A stretch of 20,507 nt of DNA from a virus: positions 1-20,507 of IMG/VR virus record IMGVR_UViG_3300050821_003757. One strand, written 5' to 3'. This document shows positions 1 to 6,931 of this stretch, piece by piece. The position numbers and the translations under genes were made by a program. The notes under the pieces are model-generated. The model was not told where the DNA came from and did not search any database. It saw nothing but the letters and a program-made list of their open reading frames with translations. Position 1 is the stretch's first letter, and each line of letters starts with the position of its first letter.

Positions 1-128
1 AAAGATTCTTTGCATAACTTTGTAAACACTTACTTACTTAGTTGAACGAACGTAGTGAGATTTTGAAATAACGAATTTACGTGATAATTTAGGTTATACA
101 AGTCTATTCTTGAGGAGGAATAAACGAA
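1..128 (+). promoter_or_regulatory. AT-rich untranslated leader with weak promoter-like boxes
   Basis: No open frame is supported here. A TTGAAA (63-68) resembles a -35 box, and GATAAT (83-88, spacer 14) or TAATTT (85-90, spacer 16) could serve as the -10 box; neither pairing has ideal sequence and spacing together. A strong Shine-Dalgarno GAGGAGGA (112-119) leads to the ATG at 129. The sequence CTTTGTAAA (17-25) recurs at 532-540 in the next non-coding gap. The left edge may cut an upstream transcription unit, so whether a promoter starts here is inference. Confidence 0.2.
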
Positions 129-386
129 ATGAGTGTAGAATCAGAGAAAGCAATCGAAGAAATCAACCGGAAACTAAATGAATTAAGAAACGTTTCCCGT
201 GTCACTGGCAATAATCTAGCTTTGTTGCTTGATATGGAAATCAAGGGAGCTTATGCCGAACCCATGCTTGAGGTTATTCAATGGCTTAAGAACCTGGATG
301 GGGCAACTAAACAGCAGATTGCTACGCTTGAGGCGACGCTGCCTGCTAAGTCTAAGGTTGAGGTTGTAGAGGCTGAAGTTGTATAA
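129..386 (+). CDS. small hypothetical protein, helical
   Basis: An 85-residue protein that I do not recognise. It starts at an ATG 9 bases after a near-perfect Shine-Dalgarno (112-119), which makes the start secure. The sequence is predicted mostly helical: residues 1-25 are charged and amphipathic (SEKAIEEINRKLNELRNVSR), the middle is more hydrophobic, and the C-terminus is a valine/glutamate tail (KVEVVEAEVV). There is no signal peptide, membrane segment or cysteine. It is the first gene in the window and is separated from the next by a 177-base gap that seems to hold structured RNA. Being upstream of the terminase it could be a packaging accessory or a leftover early gene; nothing in the sequence decides. 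Confidence 0.8.
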   Translation: MSVESEKAIEEINRKLNELRNVSRVTGNNLALLLDMEIKGAYAEPMLEVIQWLKNLDGATKQQIATLEATLPAKSKVEVVEAEVV

Positions 387-397
387 AGACTTAGCTA

Positions 398-479
398 GAG
401 GGTACGAAACAGCCTTACCCCTATAGGTGGCAGTACGGCCGTTCCCTTCGGGGGTGCGAAAAACCCTACCAGTGCCCTC
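398..479 (+). ncRNA. candidate structured RNA with UUCG tetraloop
   Basis: This GC-rich stretch lies in an otherwise AT-rich gap. By eye it folds into a closed unit. Outer stem GAGGGTAC (398-405) pairs with GTGCCCTC (472-479), 8 bp with one G-U. Inside, GCC-TT-ACC (412-419) pairs with GGTGGC (426-431), with a 2-base bulge. GTAC (433-436) pairs with GTGC (454-457) around CCC-TTCG-GGG (444-453), a stable C(UUCG)G tetraloop. Alternative pairings exist, such as 426-430 with 466-470. An imperfect direct repeat, GGGTACGAAACAGCC... (400-419) and GGGTGCGAAAAACCC... (452-470), runs through it. It could be a phage non-coding RNA, a processing or regulatory leader for the gene at 564, or a cis-acting packaging site. 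It does not match the tRNA cloverleaf or any riboswitch I can name. Confidence 0.4.
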
Positions 480-488
480 AGAAGCACA

Positions 489-544
489 TAGTAATTTAGT
501 CTTTATAGTAAATTTAGTCATCTTAGTAATTCTTTGTAAATGTC
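489..544 (+). repeat. three AT-rich near-repeats, period 17-18
   Basis: TAGTAATTTAGTC (489-501), TAGTAAATTTAGTC (506-519) and a diverged TAGTAATTCTTTGTAAATGTC (524-544) form a head-to-tail series in the gap before the gene at 564. The spacing of 17-18 bases puts copies on nearly the same DNA face every 1.7 turns. They may be protein-binding sites (operator or late-activator boxes) or simple AT-rich drift. No clear promoter box pair accompanies them. Confidence 0.35.
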
Positions 545-563
545 ATAAGGAGTCTATAAACAC

Positions 564-818
564 ATGGCTATTGCAATCGGATCAGTTGTTTTGTATCACA
601 TTGAAACCTCTCCTGTTAAAGACCGCCCTGGATTGGTGCTGTCTATAAATGGAGACACATCTGTCAATCTTATTGTTTTTGAAAATCCTGATCTTGACCA
701 AGTTGATGACTCTGGCAACCTTACTGGCAATCAGGTGAGTCCAGTGCAGATGGGAATGCAGAGAAGCGTTTTGCCAGGAAGCACCATTGGCACCTACACA
801 CAAGTAAGTAGTTTCTAA
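564..818 (+). CDS. small hypothetical protein, SH3-like beta pattern
   Basis: An 84-residue protein starting at ATG after AAGGAG (547-552, 11-base spacer). It is beta-rich. It opens with a short strand (GSVVLYH), then RPGLVLSINGDTSVNLIVF, then an acidic loop (NPDLDQVDDSGNLTG) and a glycine-containing end (PGSTIGTYTQVSSF). The pattern 'V-xY...RPgxVlxi...vNLxVF...PGT' recalls the short beta-barrel hypothetical proteins that many phages carry near head or lysis genes; this is a resemblance of layout, with no confirmed homology. The next gene starts 19 bases downstream with its own strong SD. Function unknown. Confidence 0.8.
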   Translation: MAIAIGSVVLYHIETSPVKDRPGLVLSINGDTSVNLIVFENPDLDQVDDSGNLTGNQVSPVQMGMQRSVLPGSTIGTYTQVSSF

Positions 819-837
819 CAATCTTGAGGAGGATTGC

Positions 838-1089
838 ATGAATCTTGATAAATATTTTAGTCACACCGTTACGGTTGTTTTGTTAGGCTTAAGCATTTGG
901 CAGAGAAGTGCGGCGTTAAGCTACGCTGTTGTAGCAGCTTTGATTGTTCTGGCAGCTAAGGATTACATTGCCCTTAAATCCGTCGTTGCTGCAAAGCCAG
1001 GGCTTCCAGACGAGATCAAAAGGCAGATTCAGGATTTAAATGCCCGAATAGTTACGATAGAACACGGAATAAGCGTCCGTGGATTCTGA
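838..1089 (+). CDS. small membrane protein, holin-like candidate
   Basis: An 83-residue protein with a strong SD (GAGGAGGA, about 826-833) just before the ATG. Two hydrophobic stretches are visible: residues 10-21 (TVTVVLLGLSIW) and 26-46 (ALSYAVVAALIVLAAKDYIAL). They are separated by a short QRSA turn and followed by a charged helix (residues 56-77, DEIKRQIQDLNARIVTIEHG) that looks coiled-coil. This hairpin plus cytoplasmic tail is the layout of many class II holins or small phage membrane proteins. No endolysin gene is seen nearby, so a lysis role is only a guess. Its last 11 bases overlap the GTG start of the HNH gene. Confidence 0.75.
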   Translation: MNLDKYFSHTVTVVLLGLSIWQRSAALSYAVVAALIVLAAKDYIALKSVVAAKPGLPDEIKRQIQDLNARIVTIEHGISVRGF

Positions 1090-1552
1090 GCAAAACACAG
1101 AGATTTGTCAAAGAGGCCATCCATTTGACCGTATTAATACTTATGGAAATAAATATTGTGGAACGTGCCATAAAATTTCCGCCTCGGCATATGAAAAGAA
1201 TCAAAAGAGAAAGCGATATAAGAAAGCTTATATGAAAGGTTCTCTTTGGAAACAATACACTTCTGAATACTATAAAATCCATAAAGAAGACTTTAAAGCG
1301 TGGCATTTGCAAAATAAATACGGGCTTTCCATGGCGGACTACCGAACCTTAGAAGTGGAGCAAGGTGGTCGATGTGCGATTTGCGGGATTTTAGGAACTG
1401 AAACAAAGAAAGGTTTGGTTGTAGATCATAACCATAAAACAGGTAAGGTTCGTGGACTTCTTTGTAATATTTGTAATTCCCATATTGTCCATGTTTTAGA
1501 AGACTATCCTGGTTTAATAGAAAAAGCAAAGGCGTATTTAGGGGATTTCTAA
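1079..1552 (+). CDS. endonuclease VII-like HNH nuclease (first copy)
   Basis: A 157-residue protein of the phage endonuclease VII (T4 gp49-type) HNH group, metal-dependent nucleases acting on DNA. The C-terminal half carries the hallmark: C99-x2-C102, then DHNHKTGKVRGLLC (116-129) with the D-H-N-H core and C129-x2-C132-N133. The four cysteines form the structural zinc site, and D116/H117/H119 are expected near the active site. An N-terminal C10, H14, C27, C30 set could bind a second zinc, and residues 38-75 are basic. The start is GTG inside the end of the preceding gene, with no good SD; the next Met is residue 52, so the exact start is uncertain. It is small and free-standing among unrelated genes. 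It could resolve branched DNA during packaging, or be a homing-type mobile nuclease. Confidence 0.85.
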   Translation: MDSEQNTEICQRGHPFDRINTYGNKYCGTCHKISASAYEKNQKRKRYKKAYMKGSLWKQYTSEYYKIHKEDFKAWHLQNKYGLSMADYRTLEVEQGGRCAICGILGTETKKGLVVDHNHKTGKVRGLLCNICNSHIVHVLEDYPGLIEKAKAYLGDF

Positions 1553-1941
1553 TGCTAACTTTCGGCACCTCCGTTGCTATTAATAATCTTCTGGCTTTAA
1601 AAGCCTTTCACACCTTCCTTTTCAATTATCAAATGCACTACCATCCTTCTTGGCTTGAGAGACGATTCATTCCTAGGCTTAGGTCTTGGGTTGAAAAGAG
1701 GGCTATTCTTACAATGGCTGAATTAGTACTTAGTATGGATGCTAAATCTGCTTCTGTTTCTCTGAACGATGTTTCTGCCGGTTTATTCGGGGTGCTCTAC
1801 CTGGTTCAAAACTCGCATGAACTAATCGAAATTAAAACAGGACAAGAGTTGTTTATGCTGCTTGCACAGATGGAACTCGAATTCGTTAAAATGCAAAAAG
1901 TAAAACAACCAATAGAGTATAAACCCAATATGGGATCGTGA
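1552..1941 (+). CDS. hypothetical protein, helical
   Basis: A 129-residue protein that I do not recognise. Its ATG shares one base with the HNH stop (TAATG), so translation is probably coupled. Residues 8-30 are hydrophobic and aromatic (AINNLLALKAFHTFLFNYQM) but contain polar residues and are followed by a basic segment (ERRFIPRLRSWVEKR). The rest (55-115) is a series of amphipathic helices with many methionines and leucines. A peripheral membrane or helical-bundle protein would fit. It sits between the HNH gene and the terminase module and has no visible catalytic motif. Confidence 0.75.
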   Translation: MLTFGTSVAINNLLALKAFHTFLFNYQMHYHPSWLERRFIPRLRSWVEKRAILTMAELVLSMDAKSASVSLNDVSAGLFGVLYLVQNSHELIEIKTGQELFMLLAQMELEFVKMQKVKQPIEYKPNMGS

Positions 1942-1948
1942 GAGACCG

Positions 1949-2149
1949 ATGTCTAATGCCATACCTGTTCATGTTTGCGTGGGCGATCCTTGTCTTTCTT
2001 GTGAACCTCGTCCTGAGCTTCTAGATTTTTCTAGGAATGCAGCCAAAGAACCAAAGCCTTATTTGCGACCTTGCCCTATTTGTAACCGTTGTCCGCTTTG
2101 TAAGTCTCCGTCGAATTACCCGCATCGTATAGGTATAAAATGGGCCTAG
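1949..2149 (+). CDS. tiny cysteine-rich, probable zinc-binding protein
   Basis: A 66-residue protein with seven cysteines: C10, C15, C18 and then C42-x2-C45-x2-C48-x2-C51, plus H8. The second cluster, CPICNRCPLC, has rubredoxin/zinc-ribbon-like knuckles with unusually tight x2 spacing throughout. The start is ATG 7 bases after the previous stop, with only a weak GAGAG as SD. The end overlaps the putative small terminase by 10 bases, suggesting coupling. It could be a DNA- or protein-binding zinc adaptor of packaging; no family is recognised. The translation reads as a real protein because the cysteines fall in regular pairs. Confidence 0.65.
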   Translation: MSNAIPVHVCVGDPCLSCEPRPELLDFSRNAAKEPKPYLRPCPICNRCPLCKSPSNYPHRIGIKWA

Positions 2150-2592
2150 ACTACAAACCGTTGGGTAATCCTAAATGGGGAAAAGGGATGCCCTCTGCGA
2201 ACCCTCTCGGGCGACCTAAGGGTCCAACAAAGGCCAGACTTGATTCAAAGCGTCGGCTTCTTGGTAAATGGCGCACTCATCCAGTTGATAAATTGGTGAA
2301 AATTGCAAATTTTATAGAAGCCACAAATCCTGAAATGGCCGCAAAGATTTGGATTCGGCTTTTAGATTCCTGTGAACTTGAGGAACGGAAACGAAAAGAT
2401 ACCCTTCCACCCGTTTCGGAAGGCGAGATTGAAACTCCTACTGAAGAAGAAGCCTTAAGAATTTTAAAGGAAATTGAGAATGGACAACAAGAAGCTCTCG
2501 CCGGAAGTCATTCAAATGGCTTGGCGACAGGGACGACTCCAATACAAGTTGAAACCGGCCCAACTGAAGATTTATCAGGACATAAAGAATAG
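2140..2592 (+). CDS. putative terminase small subunit
   Basis: A 150-residue protein directly upstream of, and overlapping, the large terminase. The N-terminus (GNPKWGKGMPSANPLGRPKG, residues 9-28) has the glycine/proline 'NP-GRPKG' arm seen in phage proteins of the DUF5681 type that often precede terminase genes. Basic residues 28-45 and a helical stretch (47-75, DKLVKIANFIEATNPEMAAKIW) follow, then an acidic region (residues 90-112). A role in recognising genome ends and delivering DNA to the motor is inferred from position and arm. The last 37 codons are read in another frame inside the large terminase gene, and this tail (residues 114-150) is low in structure. The SD is weak (TAGG), so coupling with the upstream cysteine-rich gene is likely. 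Confidence 0.6.
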   Translation: MGLDYKPLGNPKWGKGMPSANPLGRPKGPTKARLDSKRRLLGKWRTHPVDKLVKIANFIEATNPEMAAKIWIRLLDSCELEERKRKDTLPPVSEGEIETPTEEEALRILKEIENGQQEALAGSHSNGLATGTTPIQVETGPTEDLSGHKE

Positions 2593-3934
2593 CAAAGAAC
2601 TCGTCTATGTTGTAAATTGTTCTCGTCGTTTAGGTAAAACTTTCACAATGGCGGTTATTGCCATTGAGACGGCAATTCAAAATTCTGCTTTTCAGGTTCA
2701 TTTTGGGGCTCCTTACCAAAATGCGTTGCGAGACTTTCTTCTTCCTATTTTTAATCAGATTTTAGCAGACTGTCCTCTTTCTTTTAGACCAACATGGAGA
2801 CAACTTGAGAGCAAATGGGTTTTTCCAAATGGTAGCTACATTAAGTTGTGTGGTGCTAATAACGGTCAGTTCGATAATCTTCGTGGTAATAAGTCTGATT
2901 TATTTATTCTTGATGAAGCTGCTCAAATTGACGATTTGGAAGATGTAATAAATAGTGTCGCCCTTCCCCAACTTTTAAGTTCCACCAATCCTCATAAGCG
3001 AATAATTCTTCCTTCAACGCCTCCAACAACTCCCGATCATCCCTTTAAGAAATATGCAGAGACAGCACAAGCAGATGGAGCTTATTCGCATTTCACAATT
3101 TATGACGCTGATTATCCGCCAGAGGAAATTGAACGGCTTGCTAGAAAAGTTGGTGGAAAAGACAGTACAACTTGGAAAAGAGAATTTTTAGCTCAGTTCG
3201 TTGTTGACAGTACCCTTCATATTATTCCTGAATGGGATAGTTTAAAGTTTGTTAAGATTCTTGAGAAGGATGATTATTTTCAGTTTTATGCAATCCTTGA
3301 AGGGTTGGATATTGGATACAGAGATTTTACAGCATGGCTTCTTGGCTATTGGGATTGGACGCATCAAACTTTAGTAATTGAATATGAGTTCTGTTTAAAG
3401 GAAAATGATTTTACAAGTGAAGCATTGGCCGCTGGAATTAAAGAGCTTGAAACAGATTATCAAAAAGCTAACAAGACCAGAATTCGTCGTATTGCGGATA
3501 ATAATAATCTCAATCTTCTTGCTGATTTGTCCAGGCTCCATCAGTTACCTTTTGTACCGATTATTAAAAAAAGCCAGGAACGGGGCCAGGGAGCAAAAGA
3601 ATGGATGGTCGCTCAGGCAAGAAAGCTCGTAAAAGATGGAAAAGTTGTTATCCACCCGCGTTGCAAGATGCTTATAGCGTCGTTGGAGTTTGGCATTTGG
3701 AAACAAGGCCATTCAGAATTCGCAAGAAGCGAAAAACTTGGACATTACGATTTTATTGATGCTTTCGTTTATTTAATTGCAGGGTTGTTACCAGTTATTC
3801 AAAATATTAATCCTATTCCTCCGTTGTACAAACTTGATTTAGCCACTACGATGTTTCCCAACAATCAGATTCCTGTTTATCATCCTAATCCCCAAGATGA
3901 TGAGCTAAAGAAACTTTTTAAGAATCCATTCTAG
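2480..3934 (+). CDS. terL: terminase large subunit
   Basis: The ATPase-nuclease that pumps phage DNA through the portal and cuts it. Starting from ATG 2480 gives 484 residues. AAAGGA (2466-2471) lies 8 bases upstream, while the in-frame TTG at 2474 is too close to it to be favoured. ATPase motifs: deviant Walker A CSRRLGKT (47-54), Walker B LFILDE (141-146) and coupling motif STPPTTP (179-185). The RNase H-like nuclease acids fall at D277 in EGLDIGYRD, D340 in RRIADNN, and D424/D427 in GHYDFIDAF. The length is typical. It overlaps the small subunit by 113 bases and is followed by the portal after 7 bases, with its stop fused to the portal SD (TAGGAG). The family is certain; the packaging strategy (headful, cos or repeats) cannot be read from the sequence. 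Confidence 0.95.
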   Translation: MDNKKLSPEVIQMAWRQGRLQYKLKPAQLKIYQDIKNSKELVYVVNCSRRLGKTFTMAVIAIETAIQNSAFQVHFGAPYQNALRDFLLPIFNQILADCPLSFRPTWRQLESKWVFPNGSYIKLCGANNGQFDNLRGNKSDLFILDEAAQIDDLEDVINSVALPQLLSSTNPHKRIILPSTPPTTPDHPFKKYAETAQADGAYSHFTIYDADYPPEEIERLARKVGGKDSTTWKREFLAQFVVDSTLHIIPEWDSLKFVKILEKDDYFQFYAILEGLDIGYRDFTAWLLGYWDWTHQTLVIEYEFCLKENDFTSEALAAGIKELETDYQKANKTRIRRIADNNNLNLLADLSRLHQLPFVPIIKKSQERGQGAKEWMVAQARKLVKDGKVVIHPRCKMLIASLEFGIWKQGHSEFARSEKLGHYDFIDAFVYLIAGLLPVIQNINPIPPLYKLDLATTMFPNNQIPVYHPNPQDDELKKLFKNPF

Positions 3935-3941
3935 GAGAATT

Positions 3942-6050
3942 ATGCCGGTAGACAACAAGGTTTCAGAATTTTATTGGGCTAGTGATCCCGACACACTTGC
4001 TCTTATTTCAAAGCTAACACAGAAAGTTTTTGATTTTGATCGTCATATTGATATGACAGGTCGTTGGTTAAAGGCTCGTGATCTTTATTATAATTATTAT
4101 TTAGTTAATGAACAAAACTATATTTATCCGAATTATGGAGCAGATGGATTTAAACGTCTTAACATAAACCACTTCAGAGCTATTCTTAAGCACCTTCTTT
4201 CTTTGGTGACAGCACAGAGAGTAACACCAGAACCAATCGCCACCAACACTGATTATAAATCTCAAGCACAAGTTAATTTTTGTAAGAACATTTTAAAAGC
4301 TGTTGGCCGAGATCAGGACATGGACAAGAAGTTTGAATTGGCGACAGAAATGGCCCTTGTTCTTAGCGCAGCGTATGTTGCGAGAGAATGGGATGCTTCT
4401 CTTGGTGAACCCTACACTAATACTGAAACTGGACTCATGCAAAAGAAGGGAGATATTGTTGCCGGAGTTTATCCTTGGCTTGATGTAATCTTCGATTTTG
4501 CTCAGGGTGGATACGGCGAAACCAAATGGCGAATTTTACGGAAATATGTCAATCGGTGGGATTTGATTGCCAAGTTTCCAATGTACACAGATCAAATTAA
4601 AGGAATGTCCATTGCACCAGAAGTAAAGCGGCATAGACTTGGACATTTAATCAACGAGAATAATGAGGACTTGATTCCTCTTTACACTTTCTACCACGAT
4701 AAAACACCGGCTCTACCAAATGGACGGACTACTTTATTCCTTGATAGTAACACTTGTTTGTTTGACGGCGATTTACCTTATAAGTCTGCTCCTGTAGCGA
4801 GGATTGCGGCTGATGAACAAATTGATAGCCCATTCGCTTATACAGTTGCAATGGATTTATTGCCGGTACAAAAAGTTTATAATGCCCTTTGTTCTGCTAT
4901 CTGTACTAACCAAGCTGCTTTTGGTGTACAGAATATTCTTATACCTAGAGAAGCCGCGATAAGTTTAACTCAACTCACAGAAGGGCTTAATGCCATTTAT
5001 TATGACCCAATGATTACAGGTGGGGCAAAACCAGAACCATTAAATCTTTTGATGAACAAACAAGAAGTGTTCAACTGGATTGAATATCTTGAAAAGAAAA
5101 TGGCTCAGATATCAGGCGTGAACGACACGATCCAGGGAAATCCTGAAGCAAATCTGAAATCTGGTACGGCGTTGGCTTTTGTTGCCTCACAAGCTCTCAC
5201 ATTCATTTCTCCACTTTCTCGGTCTTATAACGGGCTCATTGAAGATACTTGGACGGGTATTATTGATATTTTGAAAGCCTATGCCACGACACCTAGAATG
5301 ATAATCATTTCTGGTGTGGCGAATAAAGCCCAAGCTGAACAATTTACGGCAAAAGATATCGAGGACATTGATAGAGTCATTATTGAAGAAGGAAATCCTC
5401 TTACTCAAACACTGGCTGGTCGTATTCAAGTAGCGCAAGATTTAGTTCAAGCTGGCCTTGCTACAAAAGAGGAATACTTAAATGTACTTCAGACAGGGCA
5501 ACTTGAGCCGGTTTATCAGTATGAGAATTCTCAAGTAATGAGAATCAAAGAAGAGAACGAACTTTTGCAGCAAGGAAAACCTGTAAAAGCAATGGCAACA
5601 GACAATCATCCATTGGATATTCGGGAACATACGGTTCTTTTGAATTCACCAGAAGTACGGGATAATCCCGATCAGACAGTAGCAACCGTGATTACTCAGC
5701 ACCTTCTTGAACACGCAAATATGTGGAGTTCTCTTGATCCGAGATTTGGTGCAGCTTTAGGAATTCCTCCGGCCCCGCCTCCGCCAATGCAACCAGGAAT
5801 GATTCCTCCACCGCCACAAGGAGCAATGCCACCTCCCGCTGGCCCAAATGGAGAAAATCCTACAGGTGCTAAAATGCCAGGTGCCCCAAATATTCCAGGT
5901 ATGGTGAAAAATGTTCCGCCAGGAAGTCCACCTCCTGTTCCACCGCCTCATTTACCAAATTTGCCAAAAGGTAGTCCAGCTATAAATCAAGATGCGGCAG
6001 CTAAAATGAAGGCCATGATTCCTCAACAGCCTCCAATGCCAGTACATTAA
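3942..6050 (+). CDS. portal protein
   Basis: A 702-residue protein right after the large terminase, in the standard portal place and near the P22 portal in size (about 725). It forms the twelve-subunit ring at the special vertex through which DNA enters and leaves. Supporting segments are the N-terminal RWLKARDLYYNYYLVNEQNY, the clip/stem area around LNINHFRAILKHLLSLVTAQR, and a helical region near 385-440 (KKMAQISGVNDTIQGNPEAN) typical of podovirus portals. From about residue 607 to the end it becomes proline/methionine-rich (PPAPPPPM, MIPPPPQGAMPPP, GSPPPVPPPH), a flexible tail unlike the helical barrel of P22. The SD is AGGAG before ATG. The module context makes the call firm though no single residue is diagnostic. 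Confidence 0.88.
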   Translation: MPVDNKVSEFYWASDPDTLALISKLTQKVFDFDRHIDMTGRWLKARDLYYNYYLVNEQNYIYPNYGADGFKRLNINHFRAILKHLLSLVTAQRVTPEPIATNTDYKSQAQVNFCKNILKAVGRDQDMDKKFELATEMALVLSAAYVAREWDASLGEPYTNTETGLMQKKGDIVAGVYPWLDVIFDFAQGGYGETKWRILRKYVNRWDLIAKFPMYTDQIKGMSIAPEVKRHRLGHLINENNEDLIPLYTFYHDKTPALPNGRTTLFLDSNTCLFDGDLPYKSAPVARIAADEQIDSPFAYTVAMDLLPVQKVYNALCSAICTNQAAFGVQNILIPREAAISLTQLTEGLNAIYYDPMITGGAKPEPLNLLMNKQEVFNWIEYLEKKMAQISGVNDTIQGNPEANLKSGTALAFVASQALTFISPLSRSYNGLIEDTWTGIIDILKAYATTPRMIIISGVANKAQAEQFTAKDIEDIDRVIIEEGNPLTQTLAGRIQVAQDLVQAGLATKEEYLNVLQTGQLEPVYQYENSQVMRIKEENELLQQGKPVKAMATDNHPLDIREHTVLLNSPEVRDNPDQTVATVITQHLLEHANMWSSLDPRFGAALGIPPAPPPPMQPGMIPPPPQGAMPPPAGPNGENPTGAKMPGAPNIPGMVKNVPPGSPPPVPPPHLPNLPKGSPAINQDAAAKMKAMIPQQPPMPVH

Positions 6051-6059
6051 GGAGAAACA

Positions 6060-6416
6060 ATGTCTAATTTAATTAACGGAGATTTTCCGGTTAAAACTAC
6101 AAAAGATTTGAGTGCCACCACAACTGGTGTTGTCATCAAAGCGAATAAGGGACAAATTTTTGCCATTGATGTTGGAAATGCAAATGCCGCAATCCGTTAT
6201 TTAAAAATTTATGACAAAGCAACGGCTCCTACAAACTCAGACGTGCCGATTGCAACCCATCTTTTACCAGGAACATCTGCTCGAACAATTATGATTTCAA
6301 CATCTGGTCAAGAATTTATGAATGGGCTTTCATATCGTGCATCTACTGGCGTAGCTGATAATGATAATACGGCTCCAACAGCAAATGATGTTGTGGTGAA
6401 TTTTTATTGGATGTAA
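6060..6416 (+). CDS. small virion protein, possible decoration protein
   Basis: A 118-residue beta-rich protein with SD AAGGAG (6049-6054) 5 bases before the ATG. It contains the segment RYLKIYDKATAPTNSDVPI followed by a GTSARTI turn and the end NDVVVNFYWM. Such 'Y-LK-YDKATAPT' beta sandwiches are commonly seen as small structural proteins in phage head regions. Position between portal and scaffold suggests a head-associated or decoration protein. There is no signal peptide and no cysteine. It reads in a single clean frame, and the following HNH gene begins only 6 bases later, as if that gene was inserted between this one and the scaffold. Confidence 0.75.
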   Translation: MSNLINGDFPVKTTKDLSATTTGVVIKANKGQIFAIDVGNANAAIRYLKIYDKATAPTNSDVPIATHLLPGTSARTIMISTSGQEFMNGLSYRASTGVADNDNTAPTANDVVVNFYWM

Positions 6417-6422
6417 AAAGTC

Positions 6423-6902
6423 ATGTTTAAAATTTGTAGAAAATGTAAAGAGTCGAAAGAATTAAATCAATTCTATAAACATCCAGAAACAAAAGACAAG
6501 CTCTCTAATTGGTGCAAGTCTTGTTTTATTGATTGGTCATTGGATTGGAAAAAGAAAAATCCTTTAAAAGTTCGTGTGAATAATAAAGTCTATCGAAAGA
6601 AAAATAGTAAAAACTTAAAAGAGATTGTAAGACGTTCTTTTCTAAAAAAGTCTTATAATCTGTCTTTAGAAGAATATAAAATTTTATTTGAAAAACAAAA
6701 AGGAATTTGTGCTATTTGTTTAAAAGCCCAATCTCCTTCAACTCGGCAATTAGCGGTGGATCACGATCATAAAACCGGACAAATCCGTGGTTTACTTTGC
6801 ACAAGTTGTAATCTTCTTTTAGGTAATGCAGCCGATTCTAAAACTGTATTATTATCAGCAATAAAATATTTAGAGGAAACCCACGTACTCCTTGTTTCAT
6901 AA
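6423..6902 (+). CDS. endonuclease VII-like HNH nuclease (second copy)
   Basis: A 159-residue protein of the same HNH group as the gene at 1079 but clearly diverged. The N-terminus has a zinc knuckle pair, C5-x2-C8 and C31-x2-C34 (KICRKCKESKELNQF, WCKSC). A very basic linker (42-75) follows. The nuclease core is C96-x2-C99, DHDHKTGQIRGLLC (113-126) and C129-N130, ending with LLLGNAADSK, the usual family end. The base composition is extreme: 6601-6660 has 13 G+C of 60 by hand count, below its neighbours. It lacks a clear SD (only AAAAAG). It interrupts portal-scaffold-capsid order, which is the signature of a free-standing homing-type HNH gene. A Holliday-junction resolving role during packaging remains possible. 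Confidence 0.9.
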   Translation: MFKICRKCKESKELNQFYKHPETKDKLSNWCKSCFIDWSLDWKKKNPLKVRVNNKVYRKKNSKNLKEIVRRSFLKKSYNLSLEEYKILFEKQKGICAICLKAQSPSTRQLAVDHDHKTGQIRGLLCTSCNLLLGNAADSKTVLLSAIKYLEETHVLLVS

Positions 6903-6931
6903 AAAGGAATCGTTTAAAGGAGAATAGTAAA

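Noticed and set aside
398-479. tRNA or self-cleaving ribozyme
   Set aside because: No TTCGA-type T arm, anticodon arm or CCA-compatible acceptor. A GAAA occurs but no CTGATGA partner for a hammerhead, and no twister or HDV core was recognised.
216-521. 101-codon minus-strand frame
   Set aside because: It covers the antisense of the 129 gene and the gap, has no SD or protein-like pattern, and no other minus-strand gene is supported in the window.
427-648. 73-codon + strand frame with GTG start across the non-coding gap
   Set aside because: It runs over the foldable element and into the secure gene at 564 in another frame, has no SD, and its C-terminal part is a shadow. Kept only as an alternative reading of 398-479.
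838-1089. Firm call of a holin
   Set aside because: The hairpin layout fits, but there is no endolysin or spanin nearby and no family match, so it is left as a membrane protein with a holin-like layout.
2474-2479. TTG start for the large terminase
   Set aside because: It is a rare start placed too near the AAAGGA at 2466-2471; the ATG at 2480 has normal spacing.
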